A stretch of DNA of 49,117 bases from the NCBI GenBank assembly GCA_903944895.1, contig CAJATL010000315.1:1-49117 (forward strand). Reading direction: 5' to 3'. The DNA comes from an uncultured Bacteroidota bacterium. Lineage in GTDB: Bacteria > Bacteroidota > Bacteroidia > Bacteroidales > 4484-276. The position numbers were made by a program, and so were the translations under genes. Of the stretch, positions 1 through 8,406 are shown piece after piece (the first letter of the stretch is position 1; each line of letters opens with the position of its first letter). The notes beneath the pieces were generated by a model. It was not told the DNA's origin, did not search any database, and was given only the letters and a program-made list of their open reading frames with translations.

Positions 1-125
1 GGACTTATTCGGTTGGTTGGGATGGCTGTCGCGAAGATGGTGAGCGTGTATCTTCCGGTGTTTATTTTTATCGGATCGAATCAAACGATGATATCGAAAC
101 AAGACAATTGATGTTTTTGAAATAA
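1..125 (+). CDS. 3' end of a T9SS-secreted protein (C-terminal sorting domain only)
   Basis: Partial gene that enters from outside the window and stops at TAA 123-125. The 40 visible codons (frame starting at base 3) encode the last half of a type A type IX secretion C-terminal sorting domain, with SSGVYFYRIES and a final RQLMFLK. The stretch 1-127 is base-for-base identical to 2243-2369, the end of the next gene, so this is an upstream paralogue with the same sorting domain. Known of the family: the CTD directs export across the outer membrane and is removed at the cell surface. Nothing can be said of the passenger domain. Confidence 0.85.
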   Translation, partial: TYSVGWDGCREDGERVSSGVYFYRIESNDDIETRQLMFLK

Positions 126-252
126 ATTAAGATTTAAATGCAGGGTATTTATTATCTACCATTGAAAAGAGTTTGAAGGTCTGAAAATCAAAGATAGAGA
201 ATCTATCCTGATCAACAAGTAACAATTTAACCATAATAAATGGAGGTGTATT
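126..252. other. Short intergenic spacer between two T9SS cargo paralogues
   Basis: This 127-bp gap separates the upstream partial gene from the next secreted protein. It ends with a clear Shine-Dalgarno-like GGAGG at 242-246, six bases before the ATG at 253, which is uncommon in this phylum. I see no terminator and no convincing TAnnTTTG box, so the two paralogues could be cotranscribed. Confidence 0.5.
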
Positions 253-2367
253 ATGAAAAGTCGTTTTTTACTAATGTTTTCAATTATTGTTGTTTTAATT
301 CCGACGTTTATTAATGCCCAGGATTTCTGGGAAAAAACAAACGGGCCTTACAGTGGGAAAATTTATTGTTTTACCACCAATTCGAATAACGACATCTTTG
401 CAGGGACTTATCTGAGCGCTTTCCGGTCAACCGACAATGGCGATTCCTGGGAACCAATCAAGTTTGGTCTGGTTTATTATGTTGATGTTTATGCACTTGC
501 CGTCAATTCGAACGATGAAATTTTTGCCGGTACCAGTGTAGGTATCTTTTATTCGGCCGACAACGGGAATTATTGGGAAAAAGTTGGCCTGGAATTTATA
601 GAAGTAAGGGCGCTTGCTATAAATTCCAGTGATCAGATTTTTGCAGGAACCCTGAATAATGGTGTTTATCGCTCGACCAACAATGGGAATTCCTGGACTC
701 AGATAAATGCTGGTATTTACAATACCGCCGATATTGTTTCACTGGCAATCAATTCCAATGGCCACTTATTTGCAGGATCATTTAATGGTGACGTTTACCG
801 TTCGACCAATAATGGTGGTTCCTGGACATTACTTAATTCACAAGATATTATCCAATCGCTTATTGTTAATCATAATGATGATATTTTTGTCGGGACATGG
901 GGAGGTGGCGTATTTCGTTCGACCGATAATGGCGATACCTGGGAACAGGTTAATACAGGCCTGAACACACTTTACACCCGCTCCCTTGCTGTGAATTCGA
1001 ATAACGATGTTTTTTTGGGGACTCCAGCGGGTGATATGTTTCGTTCGACCGACAATGGCAACTCCTGGGCAATAATCAATACTGACTTTAATTTTTATGA
1101 TATCCGATACATCGCTGTCAGTTCAAGCGATATACTCTTTATTGCAACCTGGGGTGAGGGAATTTTTCGTTCAGTTAACAACGGGGATTCCTGGATGCAG
1201 GTCGGCCTGGACTATAATTGTTACGTTTACTCATTCGTTGTAAATTCTAATAACGACCTGTTTGCAGGATGTAGCAATGGAGTTTATCGGTCGGTGGATT
1301 ATGGCCAGTCATGGGCACATAGTATTAATAGTGAGTTAAATGGAAGTAGCGTGAGGACTCTTGCTGTTAATTCCGACGACCATCTTTTTGCGGGAACCTA
1401 TGCTGGAGGCGTTTTTCGCTCGACTGACAATGGTGACACCTGGACAAGAATTAATGAAGGTTTGACCTCCGATTTTATCTGGTCGTTGGCCATCAAATCA
1501 AATAACATGATCTTCGCCGGTACCGATGCCGGCGTTTATCAATCGGTCGATAATGGAGATTCCTGGACTTATTCAGGCCTTAATACGTACCGAATTCAAA
1601 GTCTTGCAGTAAATTCATACGACCAGCTATTTGCAGGAACCAATACCGGAGGTATTTATCGTTTTAATGAAGGTAATAATACATGGACACAGTGCATTAT
1701 CGGACTGACAAACATGAACGTCATGGCCCTGTCAGTAAACGCTAATAACCAATTATTTGCAGGAACTTATGGTGGAGGCATTTTCCGTTCGGTTGATAGC
1801 GGTGATTCATGGACTCAGATTAATTCAGGCCTAACCTGCACCGACGTAAGGTCGATTACCTTTACTTCTGACAATTACATATTTGCCGGCACTGGTGTAG
1901 GAGGTGTTTATCGTTCGCTTGATGTTGGTGATTCATGGACACAAGTAAATGCCGGCCTTACAAATATCAATATCAATTCGATAATTGCTGATAAAAATGA
2001 CTTCCTGTTTGCCGGAACTGATGGAAGAGGGATTTTCAAAACAATCCAACCAATCACAGGGATAAAGGAAACCGTAAATCCTCAAAATCGTACTTTTTCA
2101 CTGGATCAGAATTATCCCAATCCATTCAGTCAATCAACAACCATAAATTTTCAATTGCTGAACCAGAGCGACGTCAACTTATTTATTTTCGATGCTTTCG
2201 GGCAAAAAGTAAGTACTTTGATTGATGGAAATCTAAAACCAGGGACTTATTCGGTTGGTTGGGATGGCTGTCGCGAAGATGGTGAGCGTGTATCTTCCGG
2301 TGTTTATTTTTATCGGATCGAATCAAACGATGATATCGAAACAAGACAATTGATGTTTTTGAAATAA
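253..2367 (+). CDS. T9SS-secreted Asp-box (BNR/sortilin-like) beta-propeller protein
   Basis: Predicted secreted protein of 704 aa. Residues 1-22 form a Sec signal peptide ending in INAQ. Residues about 25-600 carry roughly 13 repeats of about 43 aa, each with an Asp-box such as STDNGDSW, SVNNGDSW or SLDVGDSW, plus a following LAVNSND..FAGT strand; one copy (FNEGNNTW) is degenerate. This pattern is typical of BNR/sortilin-type beta-propellers. The last about 80 residues (SLDQNYPNPF to RQLMFLK) are a type A T9SS sorting domain, so the protein should be exported and anchored at or released from the cell surface. No catalytic residues of a glycosidase are evident; binding or adhesion is more likely, but the ligand is unknown. 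The start is supported by GGAGG at 242-246. Its last 125 coding bases are identical to the preceding gene fragment. Confidence 0.85.
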   Translation: MKSRFLLMFSIIVVLIPTFINAQDFWEKTNGPYSGKIYCFTTNSNNDIFAGTYLSAFRSTDNGDSWEPIKFGLVYYVDVYALAVNSNDEIFAGTSVGIFYSADNGNYWEKVGLEFIEVRALAINSSDQIFAGTLNNGVYRSTNNGNSWTQINAGIYNTADIVSLAINSNGHLFAGSFNGDVYRSTNNGGSWTLLNSQDIIQSLIVNHNDDIFVGTWGGGVFRSTDNGDTWEQVNTGLNTLYTRSLAVNSNNDVFLGTPAGDMFRSTDNGNSWAIINTDFNFYDIRYIAVSSSDILFIATWGEGIFRSVNNGDSWMQVGLDYNCYVYSFVVNSNNDLFAGCSNGVYRSVDYGQSWAHSINSELNGSSVRTLAVNSDDHLFAGTYAGGVFRSTDNGDTWTRINEGLTSDFIWSLAIKSNNMIFAGTDAGVYQSVDNGDSWTYSGLNTYRIQSLAVNSYDQLFAGTNTGGIYRFNEGNNTWTQCIIGLTNMNVMALSVNANNQLFAGTYGGGIFRSVDSGDSWTQINSGLTCTDVRSITFTSDNYIFAGTGVGGVYRSLDVGDSWTQVNAGLTNININSIIADKNDFLFAGTDGRGIFKTIQPITGIKETVNPQNRTFSLDQNYPNPFSQSTTINFQLLNQSDVNLFIFDAFGQKVSTLIDGNLKPGTYSVGWDGCREDGERVSSGVYFYRIESNDDIETRQLMFLK

Positions 2368-2369
2368 AT
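2243..2369 (+). repeat. Exact direct repeat of window bases 1-127
   Basis: Bases 2243-2369 match bases 1-127 without a mismatch, including synonymous positions, the stop codon and two bases after it. They diverge immediately afterwards. Because the first copy begins at the window edge, the repeat may extend further left. The repeat encodes the distal half of the T9SS sorting domain. Confidence 0.9.
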
Positions 2370-2393
2370 CAAACTTGTAAAAGAAATAAATTC

Positions 2394-2425
2394 AAAAGCC
2401 CTGGTGATTTAATCAGGGCTTTTTA
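2394..2425. terminator. Rho-independent terminator, probably bidirectional
   Basis: A perfect 10-bp stem (AAAAGCCCTG at 2394-2403 with CAGGGCTTTT at 2414-2423) encloses a 10-base loop. T-rich tails on both strands suit termination of both the upstream plus-strand propeller gene and the minus-strand lplA gene ending at 2505. Confidence 0.8.
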
Positions 2426-2504
2426 ATTAAGATCTGGCAAATATTTTAACTTCTTAAATCTAAAAATCCAGATTAACCATGAATTTCAAGCCTTCGTATT
2501 CCTG

Positions 2505-3485
2505 TTAAAACATCCCTCTGATTAATTCATCTTTGGTGACGTGCTTGAAATAAAGGTCAATGTCGACGTTGGCAAGTTTTTGTGAGATGATTTCAGGATT
2601 GTGTGGTTGGTTTACCAGCAATTCCTCAATTTCGGCGGTGTCGCGCAGACTGAAATAATCGCCATAAATTTTTGCATTTTCGATCATCCCGTTTTTCACT
2701 TCCAGGTTTACCTCGATATTTCCGCCGTCAGCCTTGAATTGCCTTCTAAAATTGTACTGCGGCGAATAGCCGAAATTCCATTCCCAGGTGTTGTATTTCG
2801 TTTTTACCAACTCATCAATCCTGGTTTTATCGGCATCAGAAAATTGATAAAACGTAATATCGTCAAACTTCTCGTTCAGATAATTCTGGATAAGATCTCT
2901 GAATTCGGCAACATCCATTGGTTCTTTAAGATGCTCGCTGATATTGGTAACGCGGCTTCTTACCGATTTTACAGCTTTATCTCTGAATTTAGACGGGTCA
3001 ACTTTAAGTGCATTGCTTAAATTGCTGAGTTCCGACGAAAAAAGAAGGGTGCCATGATGTAAAACCCTGTTCTTGTGCACATGTTCGGCGTTTCCGGAAA
3101 ACTTCCGGCCATCGATGGTTAAATCGTTGCGGCCTTCAAACTTTGCTTCGATGCCCATTTTTTGAAGAACTTCGAGGATTGGTTCCGTAAACTTCCTGAA
3201 ATTGACGAGTTTGTCGTTTTCCCCGTTTTTGATGAAGGTAAAATTCAGATTTCCCAAATCATGAAAAACAGTTCCGCCGCCGGTAATCCGCCGTACAACC
3301 GGAATCTTGTGTTCCGAAACATAATCCATATTTATCTCGGCCAGTGTATTTTGATGTTTCCCCACGATGATGCAGGGTTCGTTACGCCAGAGCATAAAAA
3401 CGTCGTCGCCGAATTCTTTCAAAACATATTCCTCGGCGGCGATATTAAAATAAGGATCAGTTATCGTTCTTTCGATGCAAAGCAT
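2505..3485 (-). CDS. lplA: Lipoate-protein ligase A
   Basis: 326-aa cytoplasmic ligase that activates lipoate with ATP and attaches it to the lysine of lipoyl domains (2-oxoacid dehydrogenases, GcvH). Recognition rests on the biotin/lipoate ligase fold signatures: ITDPYFNIAAEEYVL near the N-terminus, WRNEPCIIVGKHQN, the RRITGGGTVFHD loop, and DGRKFSGNAE with the conserved lysine. An extended C-terminal accessory domain is present. I chose the start at 3485 rather than the longer frame (3533): the protein then begins MLCIERTITDPYFN like the family, and a TAnnTTTG -7 box on this strand (3504-3511) lies upstream of 3485 but inside the longer reading frame. It is transcribed alone and ends at the shared terminator near 2400. 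Lipoate ligases accompany sHdr sulfur-oxidation loci, but this gene is 40 kb from the Hdr-like operon and looks like the ordinary housekeeping form. Confidence 0.9.
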   Translation of the reverse strand: MLCIERTITDPYFNIAAEEYVLKEFGDDVFMLWRNEPCIIVGKHQNTLAEINMDYVSEHKIPVVRRITGGGTVFHDLGNLNFTFIKNGENDKLVNFRKFTEPILEVLQKMGIEAKFEGRNDLTIDGRKFSGNAEHVHKNRVLHHGTLLFSSELSNLSNALKVDPSKFRDKAVKSVRSRVTNISEHLKEPMDVAEFRDLIQNYLNEKFDDITFYQFSDADKTRIDELVKTKYNTWEWNFGYSPQYNFRRQFKADGGNIEVNLEVKNGMIENAKIYGDYFSLRDTAEIEELLVNQPHNPEIISQKLANVDIDLYFKHVTKDELIRGMF

Positions 3486-3503
3486 GTAGTTAAATTTAGG
3501 GCG

Positions 3504-3511
3504 CAAAGTTA
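3504..3511 (-). promoter_or_regulatory. -7 promoter box of lplA (TAACTTTG)
   Basis: On the minus strand the sequence reads TAACTTTG, matching the Bacteroidota -7 consensus TAnnTTTG, about 18 bases before the chosen ATG. No clear -33 TTTG was seen at the usual 19-21-base spacing. Confidence 0.5.
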
Positions 3512-3587
3512 TCGGGATTCGGTTATTCAGCATCCGCTAAATAGTGTATTTACAATAATTTAACAATGCCAGCCGGGATTATTCTAC

Positions 3588-3622
3588 ACAAAAAAAGCAA
3601 CCCCCAGACCAGGATTGCTTCT
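3588..3622 (-). terminator. Rho-independent terminator after the small acidic protein gene
   Basis: Read on the minus strand, a 9-bp stem (AAGCAATCC with GGGTTGCTT, one G-U pair) is followed by a run of seven T. It lies about 60 bases past the stop codon at 3683. Confidence 0.65.
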
Positions 3623-3682
3623 TATCTAAAAATCGTTGTATGATTGTTACGGCAAATGCAAAACAGCACCTAAAATCCGGCA

Positions 3683-3991
3683 CTATTCATCGCTGCTGTC
3701 GTTATCGCTAACCTCAACGGCCTCATCAATGGCCGAATCTTCGGTATCGTGGTCAAAATCATCTTCTTTGGCAAATTTCTCCAGATCTTCAATCGAATCC
3801 ACCTTAACATTTACTTTTATCATGTATGATGTATCATCGGTATCAACCGTGATTGCATGAAAAAACTCATTGTTTCCTTTATTGACGCGGATTACGTGGT
3901 TTGCCCAACCATCCGGATACTTTTTCTTTACCATTTCCATCACCTCAGCGCTGATGTTTTCCATACTTTTTATGACGCGTTTCTTTTCCAT
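3683..3991 (-). CDS. Small acidic conserved hypothetical protein
   Basis: About 102 aa if started at the internal ATG (3991), 107 aa from 4006. It begins MEKKRVIKSMENIS, has a mixed alpha/beta core (YPDGWANHVIRVNKGNNEFFHAITVDTDDTSYMIKVNVKVD) and ends in an extremely acidic tail rich in Asp, Glu and Ser. The family looks familiar from other Bacteroidota genomes, where I know of no characterised member. No signal peptide or membrane segment, so probably cytoplasmic. It is monocistronic, with its own terminator. Function unknown. Confidence 0.75.
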   Translation of the reverse strand: MEKKRVIKSMENISAEVMEMVKKKYPDGWANHVIRVNKGNNEFFHAITVDTDDTSYMIKVNVKVDSIEDLEKFAKEDDFDHDTEDSAIDEAVEVSDNDSSDE

Positions 3992-4182
3992 ATCGGATAA
4001 AATCAATTTGAAATATTAATCAATTGAATGAGTTGCATTTAACAAAATTATCAGAACTAAATTTATTACCGGCAAATTAACCTACAACTTTTGAAAATTG
4101 CAAGTATTGGAAACATATTTTTAAAAAATAAATTGTCTGGTTTAAAAAATATTGCTGTGTTTTTTATTCTAACGGGAATTAA

Positions 4183-4944
4183 TCATTTGTTGACCAAGAT
4201 TTCGGGCCAGTTGTAATCGACCGAATGGAGGAACAATCCCTGCGCCGGTACCGAAAATCCGGCCAAACCACGGTTTTTCCCTTCGATAATTTCTTTAAAA
4301 TTTTCGATGGTCAATTGATGCCTCCCAACCTTTATTAAGGTTCCAACAATAGCCCGCACCATATTTCGCAGGAAACGATCGGCAGTAATGGTAAAAACCA
4401 GTTTCCCTGCCTCTTCCTCCCAAACAGCCTGCATAATACGGCAATTGTTTGTTTTGGCATCGGTATGAAGTTTTGAGAAGCTGGTAAAATCGCTGTACTC
4501 AAAAAGTGCTGCCGCCGCCTCATTCATTTTTTCGATGTCGATATCCCGAAAAACAAACCATGAAAAGTGATGTAAAAACGGGTCCTTTTCCCTCGAAATG
4601 TAATATTTATAGGTGCGCGAAACCGCGCTGAAGCGGGCATGCGCTTCAGCTTTTACGGGAAATACAGCCTGAACGGCGATATCATGCGGTAAAAAGCTGT
4701 TCAAATCGAAAACCAGTTTCTCACAACCCAAAACGTCCAATGATTTTTCGAGATCGAAATGGGCAAAGAAATTACGTGCATGAACGCCGGTATCCGTGCG
4801 TCCACAACCAGTCAATATTTCCTTCACCCCTGCTTTAAAATGCAGCGCCTCTACCATTTTCGACTGGACAGAAATTGCATTTTCCTGCATCTGCCAGCCA
4901 TGATAAGCCGCCCCATTAAACGAAAACTTTATAAAATACCTCAT
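4183..4944 (-). CDS. truA: tRNA pseudouridine(38-40) synthase
   Basis: 253-aa cytoplasmic enzyme that isomerises uridines 38-40 in the anticodon arm of tRNAs. The catalytic motif GCGRTDTGVHA with nucleophilic Asp51 is intact. Other family signatures are YHGWQMQ near residue 14, the VSRTYKYYI strand, the FTSFSK loop and RFLRNMVRAIVGTLI in the C-terminal half. Length is normal for TruA. The start MRYFIKFSFNGAAYHGWQ matches the family's usual beginning. It lies divergent from the hydrogenase operon, separated by 334 bp. Confidence 0.95.
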   Translation of the reverse strand: MRYFIKFSFNGAAYHGWQMQENAISVQSKMVEALHFKAGVKEILTGCGRTDTGVHARNFFAHFDLEKSLDVLGCEKLVFDLNSFLPHDIAVQAVFPVKAEAHARFSAVSRTYKYYISREKDPFLHHFSWFVFRDIDIEKMNEAAAALFEYSDFTSFSKLHTDAKTNNCRIMQAVWEEEAGKLVFTITADRFLRNMVRAIVGTLIKVGRHQLTIENFKEIIEGKNRGLAGFSVPAQGLFLHSVDYNWPEILVNK

Positions 4945-5278
4945 TTTTTAAACTTTTGAGACATCGAAAATAGCATAAAGTTGAATTTGGAAGGATTTTA
5001 TTTTTCGATTACTGCTTTCTATCAAAATGAATCAGCTTTTAAGGAATGTAGTATTCGTAAAATCTTCCATAATTGGTTATTATTTAATCTGTTACAGATA
5101 CATGCTATTTAAAATTCTTCTAAATTTTAGACAATTATTGGTTTAACATAATTAAGGATTAGTTTTGCATTGTTAATTTTTTCACAATACAAAATATTTC
5201 ATATTTAAATAGAACAATATCAACGTAATAAATTGAATTTCAAATCTTCGATTGCATTAACACTAATCAAAAAATTTT
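4945..5278. other. Divergent intergenic region between truA and the hox operon
   Basis: AT-rich 334-bp spacer. It holds a good promoter for the hox operon (5138-5167) and a poorer candidate for truA on the other strand (TATTTTCG near 4961-4970). About 110 bp lie between the hox -7 box and the hoxF ATG, leaving a leader of about 100 nt; I see no riboswitch-like structure in it. Confidence 0.5.
5138..5167 (+). promoter_or_regulatory. Bacteroidota-type promoter of the hox operon
   Basis: TTG at 5138-5140 (-33 element) is followed, after exactly 19 bases, by TAGTTTTG at 5160-5167 (-7 element, consensus TAnnTTTG). Spacing and both boxes agree with the sigma-ABfr promoter architecture described for Bacteroides. 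The predicted transcription start is near 5173-5175. Confidence 0.65.
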
Positions 5279-7087
5279 ATGGCAACAAGCGTACAGAACA
5301 TCATCGAAAAGTACAATAAGGACAAAACCAGACTCATGGATATCCTTATTGATGTTCAATCAGAACGGGGGCACATTCCAAAAGCAACAATCACACAGAT
5401 TGCCAATGCTTTGGATATCTCACATGTTGACGTGGAGCAGACAATGTCGTTTTATCATTTTTTCTCAGACAAACCTACGGGTAAATTCGCCATCTACCTT
5501 AACGACAGTGCAGTGGCCAACATGATGGGGCGTCAAAAGGTTAAGGAAACCTTCGAAAATGAAACCGGAATTAAGTTTGGGGAAGTAACACCCGATGGTT
5601 TGATTGGATTGTTCGACACCGCATGCATCGGGATGAACGACCAGGAACCTGCTGCCCTGATTAATGGCCAGGTTTTTACAAACCTCACTCCTTTCAGGGT
5701 TAAAGAGATTGTTCGTGATATCAAAGCAGGCAGGCCACTTGATGATATGTTTACTGCTGCTTACGGCGACGGAGAAAACCGCAATGAACTTATCAAATCG
5801 GTTGTAGTGAACAACATCCGAAAAAAAGGTCCTATTTTGTCAGAAGACTATACACCGGGTATCGTAATCTGGAAAAAACTTCCACAAATGTCGCCGGAAC
5901 AGGTAATTGATGAAATTAAAAAATCGAACATCAGAGGTCGGGGCGGCGCTGGTTTCCCAACCGGATTAAAATGGGAGTTTTGCCGTAAAGCACAGGGCGA
6001 AAAGAAATATATTTTCTGCAATGCCGATGAAGGCGAACCTGGAACTTTTAAAGACAGGGTTATCCTAACCGAACGCCCAAAACTGTTGTTCGAAGGAATG
6101 GTAATCGCAGGTTACGCAGTTGGTGCGAGCGAAGGGATTGTTTACGTACGACATGAATATAAATATCTGCAGAAATATCTCGAAAACCTCTTGCAAGGCG
6201 CACGCGACCGCAATTTGCTGGGTAAAGATATTGGCGGAATCAAAGGTTTCGATTTTGATATCCGCATCCAGTTTGGAGCCGGAGCTTACGTTTGTGGCGA
6301 GGAATCGGCACTTATCGAATCGGCTGAAGGCAAACGTGGCGAACCCCGCGACAGGCCACCATTCCCCGTCGAAAAAGGTTATCTCGACATGCCAACCGTT
6401 GTAAATAATGTTGAAACACTTTGCGCTGCTGTTAAGGTTTTACTCAATGGTGGCGATTGGTACCGGAACTTTGGAACCAAAGATTCGACAGGAACAAAAT
6501 TATTGAGTGTTTCTGGTGATTGCAAATATCCGGGCGTTTACGAAGTTGAATGGGGATTTTCGGTTAGTGATATCCTCGAAATGGTTGGCGCAGATGAAAA
6601 ACAGGTACAGGCTGTGCAGGTTGGAGGTCCTTCAGGCTCAATCATAGCTCCCAACGAGTTTAAAAGAAGTGTTTGTTTTGCCGATCTTGCAACGGGTGGA
6701 TCACTCATAATCATTGGCCATCATCGTGATATCCTGACTGACATCGTGCTGAATTTTACTGAGTTTTTCATCGAAGAATCCTGTGGATCGTGTTCAACAT
6801 GCCGCAATATTCCTTATCTGATGAAAAATAAACTGGAGAAAATCCTTGATGCAAGAGGTGTCAAAAAAGACATCGACGACCTGGTTGCATGGGGAAAGAT
6901 TTTAAAAGTAAGCCGTTGTGGCCTCGGACAAACTGCCGGGAATCCTATCCTGACAAGCATCAAAAATTTCAGGCATTTATATGACGAGAAAATCCAGAAA
7001 GACAAAGATTTCGACAGCGCTTTTGATATGTCACTTGCAGTTAAAGAGTCGTGCATCGCTGCAGGAAGAATTCCAACATTGAATTAA
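5279..7087 (+). CDS. hoxF: NAD-reducing hydrogenase diaphorase subunit HoxF
   Basis: 602-aa flavoprotein that exchanges electrons with NAD(H) in the bidirectional [NiFe]-hydrogenase HoxFUYH. Residues 1-155 are a NuoE/HoxE-like thioredoxin-fold domain; residues 175-600 are NuoF-like. Visible sites: GRGGAGFPTGLKW at 220-232 (FMN), NADEGEPGTFKDR at 248-260, GAGAYVCGEESALIES at 333-348 (NADH region), and a [4Fe-4S] site at C502, C505, C508 and C547. The N-terminal domain keeps only one of the four NuoE [2Fe-2S] cysteines (C116), so it should bind no cluster; this is also the state of the soluble hydrogenase HoxF of Ralstonia, which has the same overall length. First gene of the operon, with hoxU 37 bp downstream. 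Confidence 0.93.
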   Translation: MATSVQNIIEKYNKDKTRLMDILIDVQSERGHIPKATITQIANALDISHVDVEQTMSFYHFFSDKPTGKFAIYLNDSAVANMMGRQKVKETFENETGIKFGEVTPDGLIGLFDTACIGMNDQEPAALINGQVFTNLTPFRVKEIVRDIKAGRPLDDMFTAAYGDGENRNELIKSVVVNNIRKKGPILSEDYTPGIVIWKKLPQMSPEQVIDEIKKSNIRGRGGAGFPTGLKWEFCRKAQGEKKYIFCNADEGEPGTFKDRVILTERPKLLFEGMVIAGYAVGASEGIVYVRHEYKYLQKYLENLLQGARDRNLLGKDIGGIKGFDFDIRIQFGAGAYVCGEESALIESAEGKRGEPRDRPPFPVEKGYLDMPTVVNNVETLCAAVKVLLNGGDWYRNFGTKDSTGTKLLSVSGDCKYPGVYEVEWGFSVSDILEMVGADEKQVQAVQVGGPSGSIIAPNEFKRSVCFADLATGGSLIIIGHHRDILTDIVLNFTEFFIEESCGSCSTCRNIPYLMKNKLEKILDARGVKKDIDDLVAWGKILKVSRCGLGQTAGNPILTSIKNFRHLYDEKIQKDKDFDSAFDMSLAVKESCIAAGRIPTLN

Positions 7088-7124
7088 CCAGTTATCAATT
7101 TAGAACAAAAGAAAAATTCATAAT

Positions 7125-7829
7125 ATGAGCACATTAGTAAAATTTAAAATTGATGGTGTTGAATGTATGGCCGAAACCGGCACCTACATTGTTGAAGCTG
7201 CCCGCGAGAATGGAATTTATATTCCGACACTTTGCAACATCAGAGGCGTAAAACCAAGAGGATCGTGCCGGATTTGCACAGTGCTGGTCAACGGACGTCC
7301 GATGACTTCATGCACCACTCCTATCACCGATGGGATGGAAATCGAAAATAACACCGCCGAAATTAATGATATCCGCAAGGCTATTGTTGAGGTTTTATTT
7401 GTAGAAGGCAACCATTTTTGCCCATCCTGCGAAAAGAGCGGCAACTGCGAACTTCAGGCACTCGGATACCGTTTCAAAATGATGGTTCCACGCTTCCCTT
7501 ACAATTTCCCAAAAAGGGAAATTGATGCATCAAATCCAAAAATCATCAAAGATCATAACCGCTGCATCCTTTGCAAACGCTGCATCAGAGCCATAAAAAC
7601 CGACGATGGCAAAACAGTTTTTGCATTTAAGAAAAGAGGTTTGCATCTCGAAATAAATGTTGACCCTGAAATGGGCGATAAATTTACGGATGAAATGGCC
7701 GTTAAAGCTTCCGAAATTTGCCCTGTTGGCGCAATTTTGCTCAGGGAAAAAGGCTACCAGATTCCGATAGGAAAACGTAAATACGACCATGTTGAAATTG
7801 GAAGCGACATTGAAAAAATTAAAATTTAA
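7125..7829 (+). CDS. hoxU: NAD-reducing hydrogenase Fe-S subunit HoxU
   Basis: 234-aa iron-sulfur protein, homologous to the N-terminus of NuoG, which wires the HoxF flavin to the hydrogenase dimer. Three cluster sites are complete: [2Fe-2S] by C37, C48, C51 and C63; a His-Cys3 [4Fe-4S] by H97, C99, C102 and C108; and a Cys4 [4Fe-4S] by C147, C150, C153 and C199 (followed by PVGAIL). Length is that of HoxU proteins. No export signal, so cytoplasmic. The gene sits between hoxF and hoxY with 37- and 12-bp gaps. Confidence 0.93.
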   Translation: MSTLVKFKIDGVECMAETGTYIVEAARENGIYIPTLCNIRGVKPRGSCRICTVLVNGRPMTSCTTPITDGMEIENNTAEINDIRKAIVEVLFVEGNHFCPSCEKSGNCELQALGYRFKMMVPRFPYNFPKREIDASNPKIIKDHNRCILCKRCIRAIKTDDGKTVFAFKKRGLHLEINVDPEMGDKFTDEMAVKASEICPVGAILLREKGYQIPIGKRKYDHVEIGSDIEKIKI

Positions 7830-7841
7830 GGAGAAAAAAAT

Positions 7842-8390
7842 ATGAGTAAACCTATAGTTGCCACAACATCCCTGGCCGGTTGTTTCGGTTGTCACATGTC
7901 GGTTTTGGATATCGACGAAAGAATCCTCGATTTAATCGAACTCGTCGAATTTCACAAATCACCCATCGACGACATTAAAAAATTTACAAAGATGTGCGAC
8001 ATTGGCCTGATTGAAGGCGGATGCTGCAACAGCGAGAATATCCACGTGCTGAAAGATTTCCGCAAAAATTGTAAAATTCTTGTTTCGGTTGGCGAATGTG
8101 CTATCATGGGCGGACTTCCTGCTTTGCGCAATGGAATTCCTATCCAGGAATGTCTCGACGAAGCTTATCTGAATGGCCCGTCGGTTGGACGAAACAAAAA
8201 ACACATTATGCCCAACGATGACGAACTCCCAATGATTTTGGACAGGGTTTATCCTTGCCACGAAATTGTAAAAATTGATTATTACCTTCCGGGATGCCCG
8301 CCAAGTGCCGAGTTGATCTGGAATGCACTGGTTGCTTTGGTTACCGGCGACGAACTTAAATTACCTTATGAAGTTGTGAAATTCGATTAA
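7842..8390 (+). CDS. hoxY: [NiFe]-hydrogenase small subunit HoxY
   Basis: 182-aa small subunit carrying the single proximal [4Fe-4S] cluster. The ligands are C14 and C17 (GCFGCHMS), C86 (VGECAIMGG) and C152 (PGCPPSAE). Its short length and lack of a Tat signal are typical of group 3d cytoplasmic hydrogenases. A strong Shine-Dalgarno-like AAGGAG (around 7828-7833), overlapping the hoxU stop region, sets the start at 7842; such a sequence is uncommon in this phylum and could give high or coupled translation. Confidence 0.93.
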   Translation: MSKPIVATTSLAGCFGCHMSVLDIDERILDLIELVEFHKSPIDDIKKFTKMCDIGLIEGGCCNSENIHVLKDFRKNCKILVSVGECAIMGGLPALRNGIPIQECLDEAYLNGPSVGRNKKHIMPNDDELPMILDRVYPCHEIVKIDYYLPGCPPSAELIWNALVALVTGDELKLPYEVVKFD

Positions 8391-8406
8391 TATTAAAAAT
8401 ACTAAA

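Noticed and set aside
707-964. Overlapping frame inside the propeller gene
   Set aside because: It arises from the periodic repeat codons of the real gene in another frame and has no independent features.
3485-3533. Longer start for lplA
   Set aside because: The extra 16 residues are not typical of the family and the promoter -7 box lies inside them.
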